This document shows positions 13,488-25,400 of a stretch of DNA of 64,000 nt, in pieces. This DNA comes from Rhizomys pruinosus. Its lineage: Eukaryota; Chordata; Mammalia; Rodentia; Spalacidae. Every line of letters begins with the position of its first letter. Position 1 is the stretch's first letter. The stretch covers positions 3,341,906-3,405,905 of the forward strand of contig VZQC01010550.1 in assembly GCA_009823505.1 (NCBI GenBank), given 5' to 3'. Below the pieces are notes generated by a model, which saw only the letters and a list, made by a program, of their open reading frames with translations, searched no databases and had not been told where the DNA came from. The position numbers and the translations under genes are program-made.

Positions 13488-14389
13488 ATAAAAATACCAG
13501 TGCTGGAGGTGTGGCTGGACTATGAGCACGTGCCGGGCATGTATGAGCCCGTGGTCTAGCTCCCAGGGCAGCTTTAGTAAACACTGTACCTTGTTCTTTT
13601 CTTTTCTTTTTTCTTTTTTGTCTTTGTCTCTTTTTGAGACAGGGTCTCCTTGTAGCCCCAGCTGGCCTGGAACTCACTATGTATGTAGACCAGGGTATCC
13701 TTGAGCTCATAGAGATCCAACTCCCTCTGCCTCCTGAGTACAGGGAATTACTGTACCTTTTCAATAACAAAAGGAATATGCTGAATGCTGCTTGGCCGGG
13801 CAGAGAACTTGCTGTATAATCGACAAGCTTCAACCTACATAGAAAATGAAAATCATTTACAATGGAGCTAACAATCATATTACTCTTGTAAAGAAAGACA
13901 AAATATCAAGTCATTAGTTCCTATTATATTAGAGACAAGAGAGAAATTTGTTCCTTTTAATAACTAATGCCTATTCAATCACAATCAAATTCCTTAAAAT
14001 GATTCAGGAAACAAAACAATATACCATTTTTAAATTCTCAAACAGCAAAATCAGCAAGTTTGATAATACACACCATGTACCACAATACAGAAAAACAGGT
14101 ATTCTCACAAACTGCTGGTGAATGGAAGCTGATAATGTCTATTAAAAGGTGTAAAGTTGGGCTGGAGAGAGAGCCTGCGGTTTAGAGCGCCGACCGCTCT
14201 TACAGAGACGCCGGTTCGATCCCCAGCACCCACATGGCGGCTAAGAACCGTCTGAAACTCCAATTCCAGGAGAACTCCAGTTCTGGGGAATCCGATACCC
14301 TTTCTGACCTCTCGGCGTTGCACGACACGGGTGCACAAAACTGCATGAGACATTACATTCTCACCAATACGAAATAAATAAAAAATTTA

Positions 14390-14459
<70 letters not shown>

Positions 14460-17400
14460 TGTAAAGTCCTGGGGCTGGAGAGATGGCTCAGAGGTTAAGG
14501 GCACCGACTGCTCTTGCAGAGGACCCGGGTTTGATTCCCAGCACCCACATGGCAGCTAAGAACCATCTTTAACTCCAGTTCTAGGGGAATCCGACACCCT
14601 CTTCTGACCTCCATGGCACTGCACGACACAGGTGCACCAACCTACATGCAGACAGTACACTCATACACATAAAAAAATTAAAAAAAAATTAAAGGTGTAA
14701 AGTCCTGGGGCCCAGCCAGCCCACAGCTAGGATATGTAAAGTCCTGGGGCCCAGCCAGCCCACAGCTAGGATGTGCAATCTCACCTGCTTCTCACCTGCT
14801 ACATCTCATCTTGTCTGACATTTCTGCTACTTTTCTGCTCATGTACTCATTGCTAAGCTATCACATCTGAGTTCAGAAGTGGCACTTTCTGCTGTCTAAT
14901 GTACCTCGAGAATTACAGAGAAACTTTCTCTTGATACTGTTCAGTACGAAGTCTATGAAAATGATAATACCCTTGGTCCCTCAGTCATATGGACTTAAAA
15001 GAATTAAGATCTTCCCCAAACTTTCAGACCCTTATGTCCTTTAGTTTTAACAACTTCCATTACAAAGCAGGTATTTGAATTTTAAATCAAATTGTGCTTC
15101 AATTTTAAATTTAATCTAATAAACTATTATTTTTATTTTTAGGAAAATATACTTGAATAATGAACATTAAAATTCTGCCCCCCCCCCATCAATATAGGCT
15201 GGGGTGGGTTTTTTTGTTGTTGTTTTTTTGAGACAGGGTCTCCCTTTAGTCCCAGCTGGCCTGGAGCTCTCTATGTAAATCAGACTGGCCTTGAACTCAC
15301 AGAGATCCACCTGCCTCTGCTTCCCAAGAACTGGGATTAAAGGTGTTGTATGCCACCACACCTGGCTAAATTTTCTTTAAAATTGTTTTTACATTTATTT
15401 ATGTGCTGTATATGGGTGGTGTGCAGTAGTCAGAGGATGGCTTTCAGCAGTGGATGTTCTTCTTCCACTACGGCATTGCAGGGATTGAACTCAAGCCATC
15501 AGACTTGATAGCAAGCACCCTTTATCCATGGAGCCATCTCACCTGCCCTCAATTCTCTCTTGCTTTCTTTCTTTGCCCCTCTTCCTCTCCTTTTTGCTCT
15601 CTTTTATTTTGAGACAGGGTCTTCCTAGCTCAAGATAGTCTCAAACTCACAATCCCCCTGCCTCAGCCACAGAAGTGTTGGGATTATTGGTGTGGGTCAC
15701 AGAGATCCACCTGCCTCTTGCCTCCCGAGTGCTAGGATTAAAGGTGAGCGCCACCACGCCTGGCTTAAAGATGGTTCTTAGCCGCCATGTGGGTGCTGGG
15801 AATCGAACCCGGGTTCTCTGGAAGAGCAGTCAGTGCTCTCAACCGCTGAGCCATCTCTCCAGTCCCCTAAGTCTCCTTTTAACTAGCTTAATCACTCTGC
15901 TTGTTTTCCGGATAAAATAGCACCTTTTTTTCCCCTGAGATGAGTCTCACTGTGTCACACTAGCTAGAACCCCTATGTAGACCAGACTTGATTCAAACTC
16001 AGAAACCTGCCACCATTCCTAGTATAACCTGGTATCTGCCCTTTTTTTGAGACTGGGCCTCCCTGTAGTCACAGCTGGTCTGCAACTCACTATGTAGACC
16101 AGGCTGGCCTTGATCTCACAGAGATTCCCCCTACCTCTGCCTCTTGAGTGTTGGGATTAAAGGCATGTGCCACCATGCTGGGTCAAGCCCTTGATATACA
16201 AGGCGATACTGTCTTGTTCAGAAAAATTATCTCAGGCATCTCTAATTTTATAAAAGTTTTTTATTTTACAAATTAAAAATATTACATTCATTCCCCCCCC
16301 CAAAAAAAAAAAAAGCCGGGCGTGGTGGCACACACCTTTAATTCTAGCACTTGGGAGGCAGAGGCAGGCAGATCTTTGTGAGTTCAAGGCCAGCCTGGTC
16401 TACAGAGTGAGTTCCAGGACAGCTGGGGCTACAGGGAGACCCTGTCTCGAAAAGACCAAAAAAAAAAAAATTACATTCATTCGTTTATTATTGGTGTGGT
16501 GTGTGTGTATGCATGCGTGCACAAGTATTGATCACAGCACATGTGTGATGGGAGTCAGTTCTCTGTTTCATCCATGTGGGTCCTGGGAATCAAACTTGTC
16601 ATCAGGCTTGGTGACAAGCACCTTTACCCACTAAGCCATCTCACTTGCCCTACAGTTTAATTTGTTTTCATTTTAAAGGGTTTACAAAGTGTGTCTATTA
16701 CTCTTAGTAGTATCTAGCTGTTGCTGGAATATCAGAGTCAGATACCTGAGGAAACTCCTGGAAGGCTCCCATTGTTTCTTGATTTCTTTCAGAGGAACCA
16801 CCAATTACAATCAAGGGCCTGAAACAGTCATTTTAAAAAGATAATTAAAACACTCGGAGCACAGTGTCCAATGCATAACAAACAACAAATGGAAAAGAAA
16901 GAGAACAGACACAGAGAGTATACACTACATCCTCCTTGAAACACTAGAGGTCGCAAGCCTTTAATCCCAGCATTTAGGAGGCAGAGACAGTCAGATCACT
17001 CCATAGTTGAGTTCTAGGCCAGCTGGGGCTGCAGGGAGACCCTGTCTCAAAAAAACCAAAAAAAAATTTTTTTAAAGGCATTCACCCTGGTTATTATTGG
17101 TAAGGAAGCAGAGATAAGGTTAATGTATAGAAAAATAATAAGCATCAAGCACTTATGAAACAAAATAACACACACATATATACATATACATATAATATAT
17201 AATATTATATATATATATAAATAAATGGCTTGCTAGCCAGGTAGAGCAAGATGAAGAATTAAGATATATTTTAAAATTATTTTTATTTTTTCTTATTTTT
17301 TTTCTTATGTGNATTCTGTCATGGTATGTTGATGAATGTATGGCTGCATTGAAAGTCTGTTGCTTAACCGGGTTGTGCAAATGCCGAAGAGGGTCAGAAG

Positions 17401-20400
17401 AGGGTCTCGGATTCCCCTGGAACTGGAGTTCTCCTGAACTGGAGTTTCAGAAGGTTCTCAGCCACCATGTGGGGATCGAACCCGGCTCCTCTGTAAGCGG
17501 CTGGCGCTCTTAAACCACTAGGCCATCTCTGCTTTATTTTGAGAACAGGTCTACCTAAGTTTCCCAGGGTGGCTTTGAATTCCTTCTGTAGCCCAAGCAG
17601 GCCTTGAACTTGTGATCATCCTCTTTCGGCCTCCTAAGTATCCAGGATTACAGGCCTGTGCTATCCACACTAGCTAAGATTTTTTTTTAACTTTAAAAAA
17701 AAATTATATTCTTTTTTTTTTTTTTTTTTTTTTTTTGAGATAAGTTCTCTCTGTAGCCCCTAGATGGCCTGGAACTCACTATGTAGATCAGGCTAGCCTT
17801 GAACTCACAGAGATCTACCTGACCCTGCCTCCCGAGTGCTGGGATCAAAGGTATTGTGCCACCATGCCCAGATAATAAAATATATCTTTGGTGGGAGTGA
17901 AGAGATGGTCAGTGGTTAAGAGCAACTGACTGCTCTTGCAGAGGACCCGGGTTTGTCCCCAGCACCCACATGGTGGCGCTGAGAACCTTTTGACTCTAGT
18001 TCCAGGGGAATCCACACTCTTCTGACCTCACGGCATTGCACGATACGGTGCACAAGCCTACATGCAGACCGTACATTTCATACACCATAGAAAAAAAACA
18101 ATAAGAAAAAATAATAAATATAATTTTAAAATTATAATTCTTCATTTGCTCTAACCTGGCTAGCAAGCCATTTATTTATTATAATTATAATATTATAATT
18201 ATATGTATATGTATATTATGTGTGTGTTATTTTGTTTCATAGTGCTTGATGCTTATTATTTTTCTATACATTAACCTTATCTCTGCTTCCTTACCAATAA
18301 TAACCAGGGTGAATGCCTTAAAAAAATTTTTTTTTTGGTTTTTTTGGAGACCGGGTCTTCCCTGCAGCCCCAGCTGGCCTAGAAAACAACATGGAGTGAT
18401 CGACTGTCTCTTACCTCCTAAATCTGGGATTAAAGGCTTGCACCTCTAGTGTTTCAAGGAGGATGTAGTGTATACTCTCTGTGTCTGTTCTCTTTCTTTT
18501 CCATTTGTTGTTTTGTTATGCATTGGACCTGTGCTCCGAGTGTTTTAATTATCTTTTAAATGCTGTTTCAGGCCCTTGATTGTAATTGGTGGTTCCTCTG
18601 AAAGAAATCAAGAAACAATGGGAGCCTTCCAGGAGTTTCCTCAGGTATCTGACTCTGATATTCCAGCAACAGCTAGATACTACTAAGATAATAGGCACAC
18701 TTTGTAAACCCTTTAAATGAAAACAAATTAAACTGTAGGGCAAGTGAGATGGCGTAGTGGGTAAAGGTGCTTGTCACCAAGCCTGATGACAAGTTTGATT
18801 CCCGGAGGACCCACATGGATGAAACAGAGAACTGACTCCCATCACACATGTGCTGTGATCAATACTTGTGCACGCATGCATACACACACACCACACAATA
18901 ATAAAAACGAATGAATGTAATTTTTTTTTTTTTGTCTTTTCGAGACAGGTCTCCCTGTAGCCCCAGCTGTCCTGGAACTTCACTTGTGTAGACCCAGGCT
19001 GGCCTTGAACTCACACAAGATCTGCCTGCCTCTGCCTCCAAGTGCAATAGAATTAAAGAGTGTGTGCCAAACCACGCCGGGCTTTTTTTTTTTTTTGGGG
19101 GGGGGAATGAATGTAATATTTTTAATTTGTAAAATAAAAAACTTTTATAAATTAGAGATGCCTGAGATAATTTTTCTGAACACAGACAGTTCGCCTTGTA
19201 TATCAAGGGCTTGACCCAGCATGGTGGCACATGCCTTTAATCCCAACACTCAAAGAGGAGAGTAGTGGGGAATCTCTGTGGTCACAGCCACCTGGTCTAC
19301 ATAGTGAGTTGCCGACCAGCTGTGACTACAGGGAGGCCCCGCTCTCAAAAAAAGGGCAGATACCAGGTTATACTAGGAATGGTGGCAGGTTTCTGAGTTT
19401 GAATCAAGTCTGGTCTACATAGGTTCTAGTTAGTGTGACACAGTGAGACTCATCTCCGGGGAAAAAAAAGGTGCTTTTTATCCGGAAAACAAGCAGAGTG
19501 ATTAGCTAGTTAAAAGGAGACTTTAGGGGACTGGAGAGATGGCTCAGCGGTTGAGAGCACTGACTGCTTCTTCCAGAGAACCCGGGTTCGTCCCAGCACC
19601 CACATGGCCGGCTAAGAACCACTATTAAGCCAGGCGTGGTGGCGCTCACCTTATATCCTAGCACTCGGGAGGCAAGAGGCAGGTGGATCTCTGCTGGACC
19701 CACCACCAAATCCAACACACTCTGTGGCTGAGGCAGGGGGATTGTGAATTTGAGACTATCTTGAGCTGGAAGACCCTGTCTCAAAAATAAAGAGAGCAAA
19801 AAGGAGAGGAAGAGGCAAAGAAGAAAGCAAGAGAGAATTGAGGGCAGGTGAGATGGCTCCATGGTAAGGGTGCTTGCTATCAAGTCTGATGGCTTGAGTT
19901 CAATCCCTGCAATGCCGTAGTGGAAGAAGAACATCCACTGCTGAAAGCCATCCTCTGACTACTGCACACCACCCATTTAACAGCACATAAATAAAATGTA
20001 AAAACAATTTTAAAGAAAATTTAGCCAGGTGTTGTGGCACACAACACCTTTATCCCAGAGTCTTGGAAGCCGAGGCAGGTGATCTCTGTGAGTTCAAGGC
20101 CCGTCTGATTCATAGAGAGCTCCAGGCCAGCTGGGACCTAAAGGAGACCCTGTCTCAAAAAAACAACAACAAAAAAACCCCCCCGCTCATATTGATGGGG
20201 GGGGGCAGAATTTTAATGTTCATTATTCAAGTATATTTCCTAAAAATAAAAATAATAGTTTATTAGATTAAATTTAAAATTGAAGCACAATTTGATTTAA
20301 AATTCAAATACCTGCTTTGTAATGGAAGTTGTTAAAACTAAAGGACATAAGGGTCTGAAAGTTTGGGGAAGATCTTAATTCTTTTAAGTCCATATGACTG

Positions 20401-20920
20401 AGGGACCAAGGGTATTATCATTTTCATAGACTTCGTACTGAACAGTATCAAGAGAAAGTTTCTCTGTAATTCTCGAGGTACATTAGACAGCAGAAAGTGC
20501 CACTTCTGAACTCAGATGTGATAGCTTAGCAATGAGTACATGAGCAGAAAAGTAGCAGAAATGTCAGACAAGATGAGATGTAGCAGGTGAGAAGCAGGTG
20601 AGATTGCACATCCTAGCTGTGGGCTGGCTGGGCCCCAGGACTTTACATATCCTAGCTGTGGGCTGGGTGGGCCCCAGGACTATTATCACCTTTAATTTTT
20701 TTTATTTTTTTATGTGTATGAGTGTACTGTCTGCAGTATGGGGGGTTGTGAACTGTGTCGTGCAGTGCCTGGAGGTCAGAAGAGGGTGTCGGATTCAATG
20801 AACTGGAGTTAAAGATGGTTCTTAGCTGCATGTGGGTGCTGGGAATCAAACCCGGGTCCTCTGCAAGAGCAGTCGGTGCCCTTAACTCTGACCATCTCTT
20901 CCAGCCCCGGACTTTAAACA

Positions 20921-20963
<43 letters not shown>

Positions 20964-22376
20964 TAATTTTTATTTATTCTGTATGTGTATGATGTATGTC
21001 TGCATGCAAGTTTGTGCACCCGTGTCTGCAACGCGCGGAGGTCAGAAGAGGGTACTCGGATTCCCCCAGAAATGGAGTTCTAAAAAAAAAAAAAAAAAAA
21101 AGAAAGCAGAGGCAGGTGGATCTTTGTGAGTTCAAGGCCAGCCTGGTCTACAGAGTGAATTCCAGGACAGCTGGGACTACAGGGAGACCCTGTCTCGAAA
21201 AGACCAAAAAAAAAAAAAAAAGTAAAATAACAAGCTGGGTATAGTGGTGTGTGCCTTTAATCCCAGCACTCAGGAGACAGAGGCAGGCAGGTCTCTATGA
21301 GTTCTAGGCCAGCTGGGGCTATAAGAAGACCCTGTCTCAAAAAGACCCCCCCCCCAAAAAAAAAGTTCAAAAAAGAAAAATAATGAAGCTTACTGGCAGA
21401 ATGCTTGCCTTGCATGAACAAGGCCATAGGTTCAATAAAAGTAGTAAATGTGTAGTTCTTTACTTAAACAGAACTATGTCAATATCACATACACAAACAC
21501 AGATGCACAGAGTGAAACTCTAAAATGTTAATTGTTTCTCTCTTAATAAAGGAATAGTGTTTTCTATTTTCTTCCTCACATTCTTTTTGTACTGTTCATA
21601 TTTAAGGGATACAACATTACATTTTGATATCCATATACACAGTGAAATGATGCTACATTCAAGCAAACACCTATCCTGTCACAATTACTTTTCTTGTGTT
21701 GTAGAAGTACTCCAAACTTGCTCTTTAGCAAATTTCCAATATACAGTACAATGTTATTAACTAGTGTTCTGTGCTGAAATTAGAACTCCAGGCTTATTTA
21801 TCCAACATTACTGAAACACTGTAATCTCTGACCACCCCATCTCCCCGGTCCTCTGCCCCTTCCCAGCTAATCACTTTCTACTCTGATTCTAGGTATAACG
21901 AGGTGCTTTTTTTACTTCTCCCCTACTATTTCCACCCTAATTCAGCTCTATTCAGTAAAATTATGCAATGATGATTTAAAAAAAAGTTTCAGCAGGAATA
22001 ATTTAATTACCAACAGTTCATGTTCGCATTTGCCATACCACCCAAGGCATGGATGAGGCCTGGGCCAGAAGCAACAAGGCATACTCCTGGCCTAGAAGCA
22101 AAACAGAATTTGTCATATTAATAGCAGATCAAGTTTAGCAACTGAACAAGAAGAAACACATGCCACACAATCTCAGCTTTGACCTAAGCACTTTTGGCAC
22201 ATACTGATAACTGATTCATATTATGTTAAGAGTTTCCATGGAGCTGGGTGTGGTGGCGTATGCCTTTAATCCCAGCACTCAGGAGGCAGAGGCAGGAGGA
22301 TCCCTGTGAGTTCTAGGCTAGCCTGGTCTACAGAGCGAGTTCCAAGCCAGCTGGGGCTACAGAGAGACCCTGTCTC

Positions 22377-22407
<31 letters not shown>

Positions 22408-25400
22408 AAACCCCTTGGCCATCGCCATCAAAGTAAGGATATGTAGGTCTTTACTATAACTGATAAAATAAGTTTTTTTTTTTTTGGTCTTTTTGAGTCA
22501 GGGTCTCCCTGTAGCCCCAGCTGACCTGGAACTCGCTCTATAGACCAGGCTGGCCTTGAACTCACAAAGATCCGCCTGCCTCTGCCTCCCAAGTGTTAGG
22601 ATTAAAGGCGTGCACCACCACGCCTGGCACGAAAATAAGTATTTTTAATCAACATAGGAGAAACATCAAGTTTCTTGTAAAGTATATGGCACCTGTCATC
22701 TTCACATAGCCTTTTCCTAATCCATCATATTTTATTCCAATTATATTTGAGCTAGAAAAAAAAATGACTGCATACAGAAGGAATTTTTGTTTCATTGTTA
22801 AGACAGGGTCTTCCTTTTAGTCCCAGCTGGCCTGGAGGCAGAGGCAGGTGGATCTTTGTGAGTTCAAGGCCAGCTGGTCTACAGAGTGAGTTACAGGACA
22901 GCTGGAGCTATAGGGAGACCCTGTCTCAAAAAGACCAAAAAAATAAATTATTTATTGTTTTTATTATATATATATATGAGTGTACTGCCTGCATATTTTT
23001 TCTTGATGAAATTTTTCTAATCTTAAAGTACTCAAAAAATAAGGTACCTCCATATCAAGGGCTAGAAGGATGGCTCAGCAGTTAAAAGCACTAGCTGCTT
23101 TTTTATTTATTTATTTATTTATTTATTTATTTGTGTGAATGTATTGTCTGCATGGAGGTTTGTGCACCCGTGTCGTGCAATGCCGCGGAGGTCAGAAGAG
23201 GGCGTCGGATTCCCCTCGAACTGGAGTTCTCCTGGAATTGGAGTTGCAGACGGTTCTCAGCCGCCATGTGGGTGCTGGGGATCGAACCCGGGTCTTCTCC
23301 AAGAGCAGTTGGTGCTCTTAACTGCTAGGCTATCTCTCCAGCCCCGCACTAGCTGCTTTTATAAAGGACCTTGGTTGGATTCCTTTAGTACCCACATGGC
23401 AGCAAGTGACCATCTGTAACTCCAGTTCCATCGGGATCTGATGCCCTCTTCTGGCCTCCTTGTGCATTGCACAACATGAATGCACTTACATCAGGCAAAA
23501 CATTCGTACATATAAAAATAAAAGCAAAAAGTATCTCCATATAATTTAGTGCACCACTTTACAGATTCCTTAAAAATCTTTCAGACTGTAGTGGGTGTGG
23601 TGGCGCTTGCCTTTAATCCTAACACTTGGGAGGCAAAGGCAGGTGGATCTCTGTGAGTTCAAGGCCAGGCTGGTCTACAGAGTGAGTTCCAGGCCAGTTG
23701 GGCTACAGGGAGACCCTGTCTCAAAAAGACAAAATAAAAAAACAAATAAATCTTTCAGACTGTAAAGTGTATTAGCATAATTCTCACCAAAGATTAAACT
23801 TCTAGAACTTTCTGCAGTAGCAACAATGTTGTCTCTGCAGTTTGATATACCAGCTACTCACCAGGGCAGTTACTGAGTACTTCAAGTGTGGTCACTACAA
23901 ATGAAGAGCTGTAGTTCAAATGTTACTTAGTTTTTTGGGTTTTGTTTTTGTTTTTGTCTTTTTGAGCCAGGGTCTCCCTGTAGCCCCAGCTGGCCTTGAA
24001 CTCACAGAGATCTGCCTGCCTCTGCCTCCTGAATTCTGGGATTAAAGGTGTGTGCCACCACACCTGGCCTTTGTTGTTCTTTATTACCATCTTCTATAAT
24101 CTTTTCAAGCCAATTAAACTTTCAGCTGAAATACATAACACTTATGTCCTGAACTTTCTGATGCAATTACAATGAAGTAGACTGTGGTTTACCTGCTGGT
24201 TAGGTATCCAATTGCAGAGGCAGCATAACAAGCCTACAAAGAAAGAACAGCGACTTAGCAAATCAGGATCCTTTTAGTACAAGTACAAGAATAATTTATT
24301 ATTAAGAACTAGTGGGGCTGGAGAGATGGCTCAGTGGTTAAGAGCACCGACTGCTCTTGCAGAGGACCCAGGTTTGATTCCCAGCACCCACATGGTGGCT
24401 AAGAACTGTTTTTGACTCTAGTTCCAGGGAAATGTGACTCCCTCTTCTGACCTCCACAGCATTGCACGACACGGGTGCACCTACTTACATGCAGGCAGTA
24501 CACTCATACACATGAAATAATAAATTTTAAAAAAAGAAAAAAAAGAACTAGCAAGGCTTTAATCCCAGCACTTGGGAGACAGAGGCAAGCAAATCTCTGT
24601 GAGTTCAAGGCCAGCCTGGTCTACAGAGCCAGTTCTAGGCCAGCTGGAGCTCCAGGGAGACCTTGTCTCAAAAACACCAGGAAAAAAAAAAGAGAGAGAG
24701 AGAGAAAAAGAGATGTGCTAACTATAAATTTCAAGAAACTGTTTAGATGTTTAAATTTGTCTTTACTATCTATGCTAGCCAGGTTATCTTACAACTGTTT
24801 AAATATCTTCAACATCAATAGGAATGCTCTTTAATTGATTCAAGAATTTCATATTGGGGCTGGAGAGATGGCTCAGCGTTTAAGAGCACTGGCTGTTTTT
24901 GCAGAGGACTTTGTTTTGATTCCCAGTACCCACATGACAGGTAACAACCATCTGTAACTCCAGTTCCAGGGCATCTGACACCCTCTTCTGACCTCCATGG
25001 CATTCCACAGCACAGGTGCACTTACATACATGCAAGCAATATACTCATACAAATAAAAATATTTTTAAAAACTTTGTACAATGTATTTGGATCATATTAA
25101 GACCCCTCCTTCATTTCTACCCTCATCTTATATAAAACATCTGAAATGAGTGTCAGAAAAATCATAGCTCGTTAGAATGTCAGTGATCTATAATTCTTAC
25201 ACACTGATGGGCCACAGTTAAGGGCCCACTCCCTTCCTTTGTATGTGCTTTCTGGGTCAGAATATGCCCAGGTTTCTTGAATTGAAATTTTCACTATTTT
25301 AAAAAAATTTTAGTTATTTATATTTTATGTGTATGAGTATATTGCCTGCATGTGTGTAAGTTCACCCTGTCATGCAATGCCTGCAGAGGTCAGAAGAGGG

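Larger units (their letters stand above)
14270..17311 (+). repeat. Left arm of a ~3-kb palindrome
   Basis: Pairs in inverted orientation with about 18083-21080. Matched landmarks are the two 37-mers at 14697/14736, the B1 at 15201, HACL1 exon 5 at 16746, the B1 at 16948 and TGGCTTGCTAGCCAGG near 17226. The arm ends at the N. Confidence 0.9.

Noticed and set aside
13024..13878. 284-codon minus-strand ORF
   Set aside because: It runs through antisense B2 and B1 sequence and then antisense-frame intron. The true exon 6 inside it is read in another frame.
16746..18644. Two alternative HACL1 exon 5 copies for mutually exclusive splicing
   Set aside because: The second copy is on the opposite strand, so it cannot be spliced into the same transcript.
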